A stretch of DNA of 64,000 bases from the NCBI RefSeq assembly GCF_020497125.1, contig NC_059077.1, forward strand, positions 28,905,340-28,969,339, read 5' to 3'. The notes below the pieces were generated by a model. It was not told the DNA's origin. It made no database searches and saw only the letters and a list, made by a program, of their open reading frames with translations. Both the position numbers and the translations under genes were made by a program. Of this stretch, positions 34,204 through 45,235 are shown piece after piece (position 1 is the stretch's first letter; every line of letters begins with the position of its first letter). Origin of the DNA: Mauremys mutica. Lineage: Eukaryota > Chordata > Testudines > Geoemydidae.

Positions 34204-34430
34204 TTTTTTTATTGTGCCTTCCACTGAAGGATTTCAAAGTGCTTCACAAATGTTAAAAACAACTAAACTTCACAGTTTCCATATCACCCCCCATTTACAG
34301 AGGAGGAAAGTAAGGTGACAGAAGTTACGCAAGTAGCTCAGATCATTCAGGAAATCTGTAAAAGAGCCAAGACTAGAACTCTGAACTCCTGATTGAGTGC
34401 TGTGCTCTTGTTGCATCAATATCCACGCTA
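34204..34430. repeat. Ancient MIR/L3-type repeat
   Basis: The order TTTCAAAGTGCTTCACAAAT, CCCCCCATTTACAGAGGAGG, AGGTGACAGAAGTTACGC, AGAGCCAAGACTAGAACTCT, CTCCTGATT is the classic layout of the old amniote CORE-SINE/L3-type repeat. It is diverged but recognisable along most of its length. Confidence 0.65.
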
Positions 34431-34632
34431 TTGGTAGTCCCCCGCCAGAACATGAATTTGCTGATCTGTGAAGCATGGTGCTTGACTCTTTTTGACCAAA
34501 CATTTTCTTGGTTATATAGCATTGCTGAGAATTTTCTGGATGGATTGAAGTAATACTGAAGGACAGGGGAGCTGCTTATGCTGTTGGTTGTGGGAAGTTT
34601 CCTTTAGTGTGGTGCTTGTTTTTCATTTCTTA

Positions 34633-35146
34633 TGTGTCCACATGCCAGATCACTACGTGATTTCCCCTTCTGGGGGTGAGTCAAAGTCTCTTCTCCCCAT
34701 CAGTCTTCTGATTCACTGACACTCCCTCAGTGGCTAATAGATGAATCCAGGCCCACTCTCTACTCTGGATTCCAGCTCACGGGCCCTTTCATCAGCAGCC
34801 AAGCTCTGTCCTATCCCATCCTTTGATTATTCCCATGAGCCTTTCCTACCAGTCTGGCTTCCCCCACTCTCTGGGCTTCCTATGGAGTAACTGTGGACTA
34901 CCCTGTACGGTCACCCAAACACACCTCCCTTCTCACAGGGAATGGCTGCAAACTACTTCCCTACAGTAGCAGTGCCACCCCACAGCTGCTCTTGGCTCCT
35001 GAGCTTTATGCAGGCCCCTCCTGTTCCCTTCCAGCTGAGCCTCATCCAATCAATCACTGCCTCCTGGCTCCTCCAGGTGCAGCCTGGGCAGGTAATTGGC
35101 CCGTCTGGCCACCTTACCCCTTGTGTGGTGTAGACACCCCATCACA
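34633..35146 (-). repeat. Probable antisense LTR-like repeat
   Basis: On the minus strand the unit would start TGTGATGGGGTGTCTACACC (35146) and contain GCATAAAGCTCAGGAG as a TATA-like promoter site. The plus-strand left end TGTGTCC at 34633 could be the CA end. No target duplication was found, so the left boundary is uncertain. The plus frames at 34893-35336 and 34942-35133 are taken as incidental. Confidence 0.4.
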
Positions 35147-35559
35147 TCCCCTATTATTAAAAAGATCCTATTTTATCCCAAGCAGTTTGTTATTACAATT
35201 ATCTGAGGGATCTACTAAACCACACATTACACAGTTTATCTGGGTTAATGGAGAGAACCATTCTAAATCAGCGTTTCTCAAACATCGAGGTTGTGACTTC
35301 CCTGCGGAAATGCTGAGCTCCTATAAGAGACACTGACATAAGCCAGAACAAAATGAAAAACAAACAAACAAACATTTTTCTATCTTGTTAGATCTTGTTC
35401 TCTTGGGACTCAGTGAAAGCAGAACCATTTATTGAATATTTTATAAGCAATTTGGCTTTTGAATTTTAAGTGCAAAAGAACAATTGGCTGGTTGCTGTAC
35501 TTATGCATGGAAAATATTCCTCCAACATTCACCCCAAAGAACATTTTGTATTTTTCTAG
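35147..35559. other. Noncoding spacer
   Basis: No supported gene. A GCGTTTCTCAAACATCGAGG phrase (about 35271) resembles a hAT-related terminus found in many vertebrate genomes but is too short to call. Confidence 0.4.
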
Positions 35560-35670
35560 GGATATAGGAATTGCCATACTAGATGAGACCAGTGGTCCAG
35601 CTATTCAGTATCATAGCTCTGCCAATGGCGATGATCAGCTGCTTCAAAGGAAGGTGCAAGAATCCGACTA
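35560..35670 (-). mobile_element. CR1 3'-end fragment, minus strand
   Basis: GGAATTGCCATACTAGATGA, GACCAGTGGTCCAGCTATTC and GCTTCAAAGGAAGGTGCAAG follow the order of the reversed CR1 3' untranslated region. The same family is present in plus orientation at 55925-56296. Confidence 0.75.
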
Positions 35671-35689
35671 GAACAACTTGAATCAATAA

Positions 35690-36388
35690 AGTGATGCCAA
35701 AGTTTTAGCGAGGGGCTACCTTCAACTTGTGTCCCTTCCCCAGTTCTTCATGGCATCTCCCTTCTAGATGGGTACATGACAGCTTATCCTCACAGTAGCA
35801 GCAGTAATAGGTAGGCATCTGGCAGCCTCTGCTGGCTGAGGTAGCGGTAGGTGCATGGTACTGTGGCATCTTTTCTGGTTGTAGGGTGGTTGGTTAGGTG
35901 AAGAGTTGGTATCTACTGGCGGTGGGCTGGTTACTCAGTTGGAGAGTGGGTCCCCTTCTCAATTTGGGTAGGTGTCTTCTGACTGTTAGCAGTCTCCTCT
36001 GTTCTTCACTCCCCCTCCCATCACACAAAGTAATTTCTTCTGTGGCCTGTTGGAAGGTCTGAGTGGAAACAGGCCTCCACACTTCTATGCGTAGCAGTGA
36101 GGTGCTTGAGTTCTGTGCTGGGGCTGGCCAGGCTAGAAGCCAAGGAGAGAGGTTGGATGCAGCGGTTGCAGATCTCCCACTCAGTATAGTGGCAGCTTGG
36201 CTCCACTTCCTTTCCTCTGCCTCATCCTCATCTGCAGGGGTTTTGTGGATGGGGACTGCAAGACTACATGGCATGTTCCTCTCTATGCTCCTAGTGTCGC
36301 TAGTGGGGGATGTAGGAGGCGACTCTTCCTTTCAGCAGCTGTTGTGGCTATGGCAGGCACAGCCCCAGCGTGGCAGCTCAGTCCCTGC
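35690..36388. other. GC-richer noncoding stretch with overlapping frames
   Basis: Frames of 60-190 codons occur on both strands (36063-36635 plus, 35894-36274 minus), but they overlap each other. The longest runs straight through the miniature element at 36389-36512 and shows no domain. I do not support a gene. Confidence 0.45.
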
Positions 36389-36512
36389 TAGGGTGACCAG
36401 ATGTCCCATTTTTATAGGGACAGTCCCGTTTTTGGGGACTTTTTCTTATATAGGAGCCTATTACCCCCCACTCCCTGTCCCGTTTTTTCACAGTTGCGAT
36501 CTGGTCACCCTA
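36389..36512. mobile_element. Miniature element with 8-bp target duplication
   Basis: TAGGGTGACCAGAT at the left and ATCTGGTCACCCTA at the right are exact 14-bp inverted repeats. GTCCCTGC is duplicated on either side (36381-36388 and 36513-36520). The 124-bp unit is non-autonomous. The 8-bp duplication suggests a hAT-type transposase in trans. Confidence 0.92.
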
Positions 36513-36520
36513 GTCCCTGC

Positions 36521-39041
36521 CTATCCCAGTCTTTTTACACATCCTCACGTTTTGTTTGTTCTTTTGACTGCTACGGCACATGGATGTTCCTGCGTAGTTG
36601 CAGGTAATTCAGGGCTCATGCATGTTTACAAATAATTCAAATTATTCCTTCCAATATCATTGAATTTCATCTGATGTCGTCCTGCCCATTTGCCTGGCAT
36701 TCAGGATCTCAGTTTTCTCTAGTATTTACCACACATTTTTTTTCCTCCATCTTACTGTTAGAACTAGAGAGGGAAGAACTCTGTGTGGGTTCTTGTAGCT
36801 CTGGGAAGGTTTAAGAAACTGTGCTCTGAAGCAAGAGAGCTGGCTTCTTTTTGACACTGGCACTTCAACGATCTACAGAGGGTTTTTAAAACAAACACAA
36901 AGTTTCACATCAGGATAGTGTCCAAAGTTATGCTGCGTGCTCTTTTGTGCCGTCTGGTCCCTGCATGCAGCTGCATAGGAAACCCAGCCAATCTGCCTTT
37001 GTACATTCACCCAAAATGCTTGTCTAGAAGAATTGGTTTCCTTCCTTTCTACATGGTGTGTGGTGTTTTTGTCATGCTAGAAGTTTTTTTCATTTGATAC
37101 TATTGCCAGAGGTCACCCAGAGGTTGACCAGTCACTTAGCCAAGGGAGTGGCTGATGAATAGTTTTGTTTTATGCTGAAAACCTTCTTTTATGACTTCTG
37201 TGATACTGTCTGGGATGAGTAAACCACTGAGATTCTCAGCAGAGGCAGTTGCTTGCATTAGCTTGTAGCCAAATAGTCAAGGAAAACAGGTTCATACATT
37301 TGACATTCACGAGGTGAAAGCAAACAAGGACAGAAGTGCTCAATTAATCACACTGGTAGCAGCAAGTTCTATAATGGGAGGGGGGGAAAGGATGCATCAG
37401 TATAATTCAAATAGGTTAAACAGACACGGATTGTATTAGTCATGGAAAAAACTGACTTTCAGCACTTGAAGAGACAATTTCTGGATGACTATTTTCATAA
37501 TATGGTTGACTTTAAAACATAATACACAGTACTAAGGGAATCATTTGGAGGCAAGACCAGTAAACGTATCCAAATCATTATTATGCACCAGTGTTGGGAA
37601 TAATGAGAATTTGTAAACAATGCTTCTAAAAAGCGCTTAAACAATACAGAAATTGGAAGCCAAATGCTACCTCCCATTCCCTGGGCATGGAAAGATGTGA
37701 ATGTCATGCTTTTCTTGCACTGGGAAGTGGAGGGGAGGGAGCTTTGGATGTGCAAACAAAGGAGCAGCGAATCAATCAAACTGTGGATTCACCCATGTGC
37801 AGAAGCGTCAGCTACTACTTTAGCCTGTGTGTCAAGTTGCCAGATTGTGTAGGAGGATTTGTTTCCCCTGAAGACCCCTTTTATATAACCTGCACAAGGC
37901 TTGTTTGTTTGGGCTTTTGCACAGCTTGGTGATGGTGCAGCATTTGGCCTGGGGTGAATCAGACAGAACATGTCCTTTGGGAGGTGGCTGACTCTACCGT
38001 GGCAATAAGTGGACTTTTAAAAATGTTGTGTGTATGAAAAGCCTGACTTTTTTTCTTTTTTAATTACAAAGTTCCATGCTCCTCACAGCTTTGAGAACTG
38101 TTATAACCTGTTCTATGTGTAGTGGTTTATAAACAGAGCTTGTATTTAATGATTACATGATACAAGGCAACAGATGTGTTTTATAAACAATTTTAACACA
38201 TTTGAAGACAGCAAAGTACTTTGTACAACATGATGAATACATCAGAAATTACAGACCCAAGCCAGTGGAATAAATTAATGTCATGTTTTCCTGCGTGTTA
38301 AAAATAACAGGCCTGATTCTGAGTTGGCTTATACCAATTTTACCCCTGCATAACTTTCTTTAAGTAGGACATGATGTACTTTGAGGTGCAAAAAACTTTT
38401 ATTGTTACAAGGCCAAAAAAGTGGGGGAGAGAAAGCTGACACGTTTTCAGTCATCTTAGGACAGGCAGCAAGATTTAAAAGAAAAGCTGAGATGTTTATT
38501 ATAATATTTCTAAACTTAAGTAGTAGGGTCCCACCAAAAGGCTTTGAAACTGTCAACATGGCCCTTTACAAGTTTATTACTTGCCTATGAATTGGCATGT
38601 GTTTTAAATTTGTTATAGGAAGTTTTCTAATGTACACTTTCAGCATTCCCGTACTGTAAATAACTTTTAATGTCAGACTCTTGTACCATCAACTGAGTGG
38701 ACTTTTTTTACTGGTCACCAGGGTCAGCTGTAGCATTGAGACTGATCTACTATCTCTGACTCCAATTAGTTACAGAACTCATTTATTTTTCATTTTACAG
38801 GCCATTTGTCTTCTTGAAAGCCTCAGTAACTTATATGATTCCAAGATTTACACTTGGAAAAAAATTATTGTCATGTGTTTGTGTGTAGTTATTTTTAATA
38901 CATGTTCATATCAGTGATTTATATATTACCAAAGGTGCTAGTTTATTTAAATTACAAGACACAGTGGCGGTGTTAGTGTTTGTCTGGTATACTTTCTTTC
39001 CAGGATGAATTTAATTTGATATTAATGAGTCATGTGGTAAG
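36521..39041. other. Long AT-rich noncoding stretch
   Basis: No named repeat or gene was recognised. Frames at 37495-37971 overlap on both strands. The 38381-38590 plus and 38329-38559 minus frames are mirror images of one open region and lack domains. Confidence 0.45.
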
Positions 39042-39043
39042 TA

Positions 39044-39231
39044 CACCTCTACCCTGATATAATGCTGTCCTCGGGAGCCAAGAAATCTTACCATGTTATA
39101 GGTGAAACCGCATTATATTGAACTTACTTTGATCTGCCGGAGCGTGCATCTCCACCTCCCCGGAGCGCTGCTTTACCGCGTAATATCCGAATTTGTGTTA
39201 TATCGGGTCGTGTTATATCGGGGTAGAGGTG
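39044..39231. mobile_element. Tc/mariner-type miniature element, 188 bp
   Basis: CACCTCTACCCTGATATAA at the left and TTATATCGGGGTAGAGGTG at the right form near-perfect 19-bp inverted repeats. TA dinucleotides flank the unit (39042-39043 and 39232-39233). TA duplication with such ends fits the Tc1/mariner/pogo superfamily. The interior keeps an inner repeat of GTTATATCGGG-like phrases and has no transposase. Confidence 0.92.
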
Positions 39232-39239
39232 TATATAAT

Positions 39240-40590
39240 TATGATCTTTTTATGTTTTCCTAAACAATGGGGACATTCTAATACAGGCAATATGGATATT
39301 GGCATATTTTGGATATTAAGCTAAATGCTATACTTTTTTTACACCTTGAATAATTCTACTGACATCTCTAGTGTTCTATGACCCCAGTGGAGTTGCATTG
39401 GGGTTAAATGTGGTCATTTAACACACAATTTGTCCTATGATCCTACAGGAGTTATGATAGCCTTATGATTTCCAGAACTCAACAGATCATAGGCTGTGGT
39501 ATACCAGCACTCTTTTTCCATCATTGAAGAAGAATTACATTTCCTTTGTGGTACTGTACTATGTACACACTAACTATGAACACTAGCTAGAGTTGTGCAC
39601 ATACCTCTAACTGTAATGGTGAAAAAGAGAGACCAACATTAGCAGAGGAAATGTACACAAATAATTAGAAGGAATAAAATTTTAGTAAGGTCAGAATGTA
39701 GCTAAAGAGATGAGTAGCCTCTTGCTAAGACAAAAATATATCCTAAACTGTTACACAAACCCTATATATGTCTACCTTTTTGCAACTGTAGGTCAGGAAC
39801 ATAACCTGTAGGAAAAGTATTCATCTCCAAATTATAGCTGCTGATAGAGACTGCTTTGTGCTAATACCATGATATCCATACTACCACATGTTACAAAAAA
39901 AGGATGGCATCATTTAAATAACACTGACAGTATGGGGAATTTTGCCTGAGTAAGGTGACATTTTCAATTTCTTAATTTAATATGAAGATTCTTGGAAGTC
40001 ACTATGTGCCAATATTCTCTGTAGACTCACAAAGAAGCAGAGTAATAAAACTCAGATTCATGACTGAATTCTGTGAAAACTGCTTCCTTCAGAAGGGAAT
40101 ATAGTTTTGGAAAGGGTGTTGATCTACAAAGAACAGTTTTACCAGAGCTACAGATCACAGGGGGAGGGGCTTCTAAAGATTTTCTAGTCATCTGGGGCAA
40201 TGGGGAGAGGATGTTGAAGATTCTCAGAATACATTTGCATAGCAGTGGGCAGGAGGTATGCATGTAAATCCCCTTAACAAACATGGGATTTGTGTGCGTA
40301 CTTCATGTGTACTGGCTTTGAAAAATTGCCCCTTGGTGTTTGCAGGGAGTCAAGGTTGGTATTTTTAGATTTTAACCCAATAATGTATATAGTCTCTGAT
40401 CTTGGTATCTGCAGACTAGTGAAAGCTTCTCTTACAATACTAGCATCCCCCTACTTACCACAGGACATACTATAGGGATTGGTGCACTACTTGTGACCCA
40501 CAGGCAGCATGCAGACTTAGCAGGTGACTTTTCTAGCCCATCAGTTTCTGCAGAATTTAAGCTTTTATTTCATCTTTTAAAAATTAGCCC
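39240..40590. other. Noncoding DNA, nothing recognised
   Basis: No repeat family named. The 40027-40284 minus and 40073-40267 plus frames overlap. Confidence 0.45.
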
Positions 40591-40639
40591 TCATAGTTGC
40601 CAGGAAAGCCCTGCCAAAGTGAAGTGATGCAGTGCTGTA

Positions 40640-41070
40640 CTCCTGGGTCTGCAACCAAAAAGAGTGAAACAACTGCTATAAGAAGCCCAGGACAAATTCA
40701 CTCCCAAAATGAAAACGGGATACACAAGGGTTGGTGTGAAAGAAAGCCAACAAATGGGTGTATTAAGCAGGGTTTATTGATGAAGCAGAGGAAATTGGGG
40801 CAGGAGGGTTGGTTAAAGAGGCTGGCACAGATAACAAGAAGCTTGAATTTAATGTGTTGGAGTGTTCAGGAAGCCAATAGATAGACTGAATGATTAGGGG
40901 TGACAAGATCAAATCAACAGGGAAGGAAGGTGATCTTACCAGCAGCATTTTGTAGGAGTGGAAGGGAATGATGCGAGTTTCACCGAGAGCAGTAAGATGA
41001 TGATGCTGGTACCTCTTGTGGTGTTTAATAAGCACTCAGAGGTCAGATTTGATAGTGCTGGGCCTGAGAC
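40640..41070. repeat. Possible ancient dispersed repeat
   Basis: AGAAGCTTGAATTTAATGTG, GGGGTGACAAGATCAAATC and ACCAGCAGCATTTTGTAGG resemble a repeat phrase order I associate with old reptilian interspersed DNA. Class unknown and support weak. Confidence 0.25.
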
Positions 41071-42588
41071 AGCCCTATGTAAATGCTCAGCTCAGCCTGG
41101 GCTAGCAATGGCATCTGAAAACATCTAGCTCATGCTAGACACAATCAGAGGCTATCAGTGGTATTAACATAGTCTCTCCCATAGTAATAGTATATCATCT
41201 CATTTGCATAGTCACTAGCACACTGGTAACTTGCCTCTTACTATTAATAATCATGTAAGGCTATCATATATAGCCTTTGACCCTTGTTTTTGCAAGAGCT
41301 GTTCATTGTTGACTCATCCAGTGTACCATCTTCTATAATTCCTAGGCTCGTCTTTGTGGCACTACTCTACCTCCAAGTCATCATTTCCCTGTTTTATTTT
41401 TGTACATTTCATTATTTTTTGGAGCACAAACCACTATAATTTGTCTTTATTAAATTTCACCATACTGTATTTTAATCATATCCTCCATTTGTGATCCCTC
41501 TCAGGGTTATATCACCTATGAATGTGATTAGTGTGCTCTCCACACCATCCATTAAGTAGATATGAGTTGTGGGATGAATTGTTGGCATAACACAAGAGGG
41601 AAAACTAGCAGAAATCTGCATATGTATGACACAAAAGGGATGGGAGAAGAAGAGAAGAAAATTGGGGAGAGGGCGGCGGTGGATGTAGAAAGTGAAGAAG
41701 GTGAGGATCTGATTATTTACATTGTCTGGGGCCATTGCTTTTGCAGTTCTTCCAGCCTTACTGTGAATATTCTAAATGTATTTAGGAGCATTAACATGAA
41801 AATATTCAAAATGTAGACATCTTGATTATTGATTTAGAATGTCTGATGCCTTACACTGCCTCTTTGGTGCATTACTTCCCTACAGGGCAGGTAGGTAAGG
41901 AACAGTTTGACTCTGCCCATCAACCTATGTCCATCAGCATAGCTGAGCCAGTGCAGGTAACAGGTTAGTAATTTGCTACTTGCCCTGACTACCCTCTAGG
42001 AGCAAAAAAGGACTGTGGAGGAAATCATGCTTCTCTGGGGCACAGTTCCTTCCCTGCACTACTCTTGGATATGCAGCTAAATCTGACACCGTTTATGCAA
42101 ATACCCAATTTCACCCTTCCTGGTTAAAAGTCTATTGCACTGTTTATTCAGATGTATGATCTACTGCATTATAGTTTTTCATATAAAATTAAATACATGA
42201 AATAAATAATCATGACTATGATAACATATCTCCTGTAGTCCTACGTGGGTTGTTATAATTTATTTATTAATTTTTTCCATGTCAAGCAATATAAGCTTCT
42301 GCCTTTTGTAAAATGAGCCTTGGGATCCAATTTCCAGAGAGACAGAGACAGACAAAGAAAGGGAGAGTTATGTAGCTTGATTTATAAAAGCATTATGTGG
42401 GTAGGTTCCATGGGATTTTTTTGATTCAATGTGGAATGCACTTTTTGCTGTTTTACAGTTATATATCCAGTTTGATAATTCACTAATCCCTTACATTCCG
42501 CCTGGATTAGCAGCCAAATCCTCTCCTGAATGGATATTGTAGGCAAGTTAGAGCTTCAGTTAGGTAGGCATAGATGATGTATTGCACC
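41071..42588. other. AT-rich noncoding DNA upstream of the gypsy element
   Basis: Nothing recognised. The minus/plus frame pair at 41472-41816 lies in one open region without domain support. Confidence 0.45.
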
Positions 42589-42593
42589 GAGGC
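42589..42593. repeat. 5-bp target-site duplication GAGGC (left)
   Basis: Repeated exactly at 49092-49096, immediately after the 3' LTR. This shows that both LTRs belong to one insertion. Confidence 0.9.
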
Positions 42594-43387
42594 TGTCATA
42601 AACAGATAGTAAAGGGTTAACAAGCTCAGTAACCTGATGAACACCTGACCAGAGGACCAATCAAGGGACAAGATAATTTCAAATCTCTGTGGAGGGAAGC
42701 CTTTGTCTGTGTTCTTTGTTTGAATTCGTTCTCTCTTGGATTTAAGGGAGGCCAGACATATTCTTCAAGTTCTCCAAAGTTTCCTGAAGTATTTTCTTCT
42801 ATTCAGTATAGTGCATATTAGAAAGGCGAATTAGTCTTATAATTTAATTTCTGCATTTGCAATTGTGTGTTTGCTGGAGAAATATCTTTATTTCTGTTGC
42901 TGTTACTTTGATTATTCTGAGGAGGAGGGAGGGGAAGTCTCTCCAGTTTTTATAAGTTAGACCCTGTAAATTTTTCCATCCTGGTATTACAGAGATAATG
43001 TACTTTCTTTCTTTTAATAAAATCTTTTCTTTTTAGAACTTGATTGATTTCTTCCCTTGTTTGGATTTTCAGGGTAAGGAGAGGGGGAAAAGGGAATCCC
43101 TCGTTGTTTGATTCAAGGAGTTTGAATCAAGGTATCTCTCCCAAGGACAAGGGAAGGGGGAAGAAGGGGTGGGGGAATGGATTATTTCCCTTTGTGTTAA
43201 GATCCAAGGAAGTTGGGATCTGTGTTCCGCAGGGAAAGTTTGGTGGAACAGGGAGTGTACTAGACACTGGAATTTCTAGTTGGTGGCAGCTTTTACCAGA
43301 TCTAAACTAGGATTTAGTTTAGAGGAGTCCATGCAGGTCCCCATCTTGTGAACGCTAAAGTTCAAAGTGGGGAATAAACCTATGACA
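42594..43387 (+). repeat. 5' LTR of gypsy element
   Basis: Starts TGTCATAAACAG and ends ACCTATGACA, with a 7-base inverted terminus TGTCATA/TATGACA. Compared by eye with the 3' LTR it shows about 16 substitutions and a few indels (a CTTT-repeat expansion and short G-run changes in the 3' copy) over about 790 bp, roughly 2%. Contains an AATAAA signal. Confidence 0.95.
43016..43021 (+). promoter_or_regulatory. LTR polyadenylation signal AATAAA
   Basis: AATAAA is followed by a T-rich tract. An equivalent site lies in the 3' LTR at about 48723-48728, where it would serve transcript end formation. A second AATAAA lies near each LTR end (GGGAATAAACC). Confidence 0.6.
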
Positions 43388-43405
43388 TGGTAGGCAGTGG
43401 TTGGG
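43388..43405 (+). other. Presumed primer-binding site
   Basis: TGGTAGGCAGTGGTTGGG follows the 5' LTR directly. The TGG start complements the CCA end of a tRNA, as expected for minus-strand priming. I could not identify the tRNA. Confidence 0.5.
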
Positions 43406-43847
43406 ATTTTTTTTAAGAACCAAAGCAGAGAGCTATTGAGAGCTGTTTCTCCTACAGCAGGAAAACAGGCTGGGAGGGGGAGTTTTTTTTTTTTTTTAGG
43501 AACCAAAAGCCAGATTTTTTTTTCCTCCTTTGAGATGCTGGGGAAGCAGTGAAGGAGAGAGACCCTGAAGGCAAACAGACAAAGGTTTTTCTAACAAGGC
43601 TTGTTAGGAAGGACCCCCACTGAGAGTGCATTAGCAGTTTGCTAGAGACAAGTTACAAAACCAGATTTTCTGGTTCTCCCTCAGCGAACAATCAGCAAAA
43701 CACCTTTTGCAAATGAAAAGTTTTGTTTCTTTTTATTCAGTCGTGAATAGAAAGGTTAGGAACTTGTAATCCAAGCAACTGAACCAAGCAACATAGTCAA
43801 TTCCCTGACTGCAGAGGGGTGTGGCCAGCACCAGAAGGCACACAAAC
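43406..43847 (+). other. Gypsy 5' leader
   Basis: Noncoding leader between the primer site and the gag start, purine-rich, with a long T run at 43483-43497. No open frame of note. Confidence 0.6.
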
Positions 43848-45235
43848 ATGAGTAACAGTGAAACAGTTGACAAACTCGACCTGGCCAGGCTGGAGGCTGC
43901 AGAAAAAGACAAAGAACATCAGAGATGAATGGAACTATTTAATGCAGAAATGGCCAGGGAAGAAGCTGCCCACAAGAAAGAAATGGAGAAACAACAAGCC
44001 AGAGAGGCTGACCACAGGAGACAAATGGAGTTAAAAGAGAGAGAACTAGAAATCCAGAAGCAGGCTCTGGAATTAGAAAAGGCTAAGCAGAATGTTCCTG
44101 CCAACCCCAACAACCCTTCTCCAGGCACTGTTCCCCACCCCAAGATATTTCCCACCTACAGGGCAGGTGATGACACGGAGGCCTTCTTGGAAAATTTTGA
44201 AAGAACCTGCCATGGGTACAGCATCCCTGAAGACCAGTACATGATAGAGCTGAGGCCACGGCTCAGTGGACCCTTAGCAGAAGTGGCCGCTGAAATGCCT
44301 AAGGAAAACATGAACAATTATAACCTGTTTCAAACAAAGGCCAGAATCAGGATGGGGCTAACACCTGAACATGCCCATCGGCGATTCAGAGCCCTAAAAT
44401 GGAAACCAGATGGGTCATTCCCCAGACACGCCTACTACATTGACAAAAACTGGAATGCATGGATATCCGGAACAAAGGTTCAAAATTTTGAAGAGCTGTC
44501 ACTCCTGATGAGAATGGAACAGTTCTTAGATGGTGTACCTGAGCAAATAGAACGGTACATCCTAGATAGAGAACCCAAAACTATTACCGAGGCAGGGGAG
44601 ATTGGAGCCAGATGGGTGGAAATAGCAGAAAAGAAAAAAGCTACCATCCAGGGGAGCGAATATAACAAGGGGCAAACTGACAATAAATCCTACCACCAGG
44701 GGCCACCCAAGACCCCAGCTACAACCCAAGGAAAGCCTCAGACTACCTCCAGTCCCACCTCACCAGTCTCCAGCAACCCACCTCGGCCTAGTGACCCATC
44801 AGCTGGACGATGTTTTAAATGTAATGAACTGGGACATATAAAGGCCAACTGCCCCCAGAACCTCAATCGAGTACAGTCCATTACACCATCATCACACCAA
44901 GGATCCCCAGGCCCAGATATCTCTCAAATACCCCCGAAGCACAGGGAAACCTTGAGAGTGGGCGGGAAGAAGATTACCGCGTGGAGAGACACTGGGGCAC
45001 ATGTGTCAGTTATCCACCAGTCCTTAGTGGACCCAAAATTCATCAACCCAGAGGTCAAAATCACAATTTCTCCATTCATGTCAAAATCTGTAACCGTACC
45101 TACAGCTGAATTGCCTGTCCAGTACAAGGGCTGGTCAGGAAAGTGGACTTTTGCTGTCTATGACAGTTATTCCATCCCCATGCTACTGGGGGAAGACTTG
45201 GCCAACCATGTGGAGCTGGCCAAGAGGGGGGGGGA
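43848..45235 (+). pseudogene. gag-pro: gag-protease of Gmr1-like gypsy element (interrupted)
   Basis: The likely start ATG at 43848 opens a frame that hits TGA at 43926 and continues from 43929. Numbering from 43929: residues 5-55 are a highly charged heptad-like helix (coiled coil). Residues about 70-125 are the N-terminal capsid part. Residues about 133-232 are a helical segment resembling the SCAN domain (LLMRMEQFLDGVPEQI). Residues 240-290 are a Pro/Thr/Ser linker. A CCHC nucleic-acid knuckle follows (C295, C298, H303, C308; CFKCNELGHIKANC). The aspartic protease has DTG at 354-356 (44988-44996) and a late LLGED strand (419-423). The frame is lost at a nine-G run (45226-45234). Gag packages the RNA; the protease would mature the particle. 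Confidence 0.9.
44325..44624 (+). other. SCAN-like capsid segment of Gag
   Basis: The helices around LTPEHAHRRFRALKW, FEELSLLMRMEQFLDGVPEQ and ITEAGEIGARWVE follow the SCAN layout: an R-F helix, a helix with L..EQFL, a short loop with P.., then a helix closing in (E)A..... SCAN is a dimerisation domain of vertebrate zinc-finger proteins, and its origin has been proposed in Gmr1-like capsids. Here it sits in its capsid setting with the CCHC knuckle downstream. Confidence 0.75.

Noticed and set aside
34893..35336. Plus-strand frame of 147 codons, Pro/Ser-rich
   Set aside because: Lies mostly in an antisense LTR-like repeat; no domain.
36063..36635. Plus-strand frame of 190 codons
   Set aside because: It runs through a complete miniature element (36389-36512) and overlaps a minus-strand frame of 126 codons. 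No protein family resemblance.
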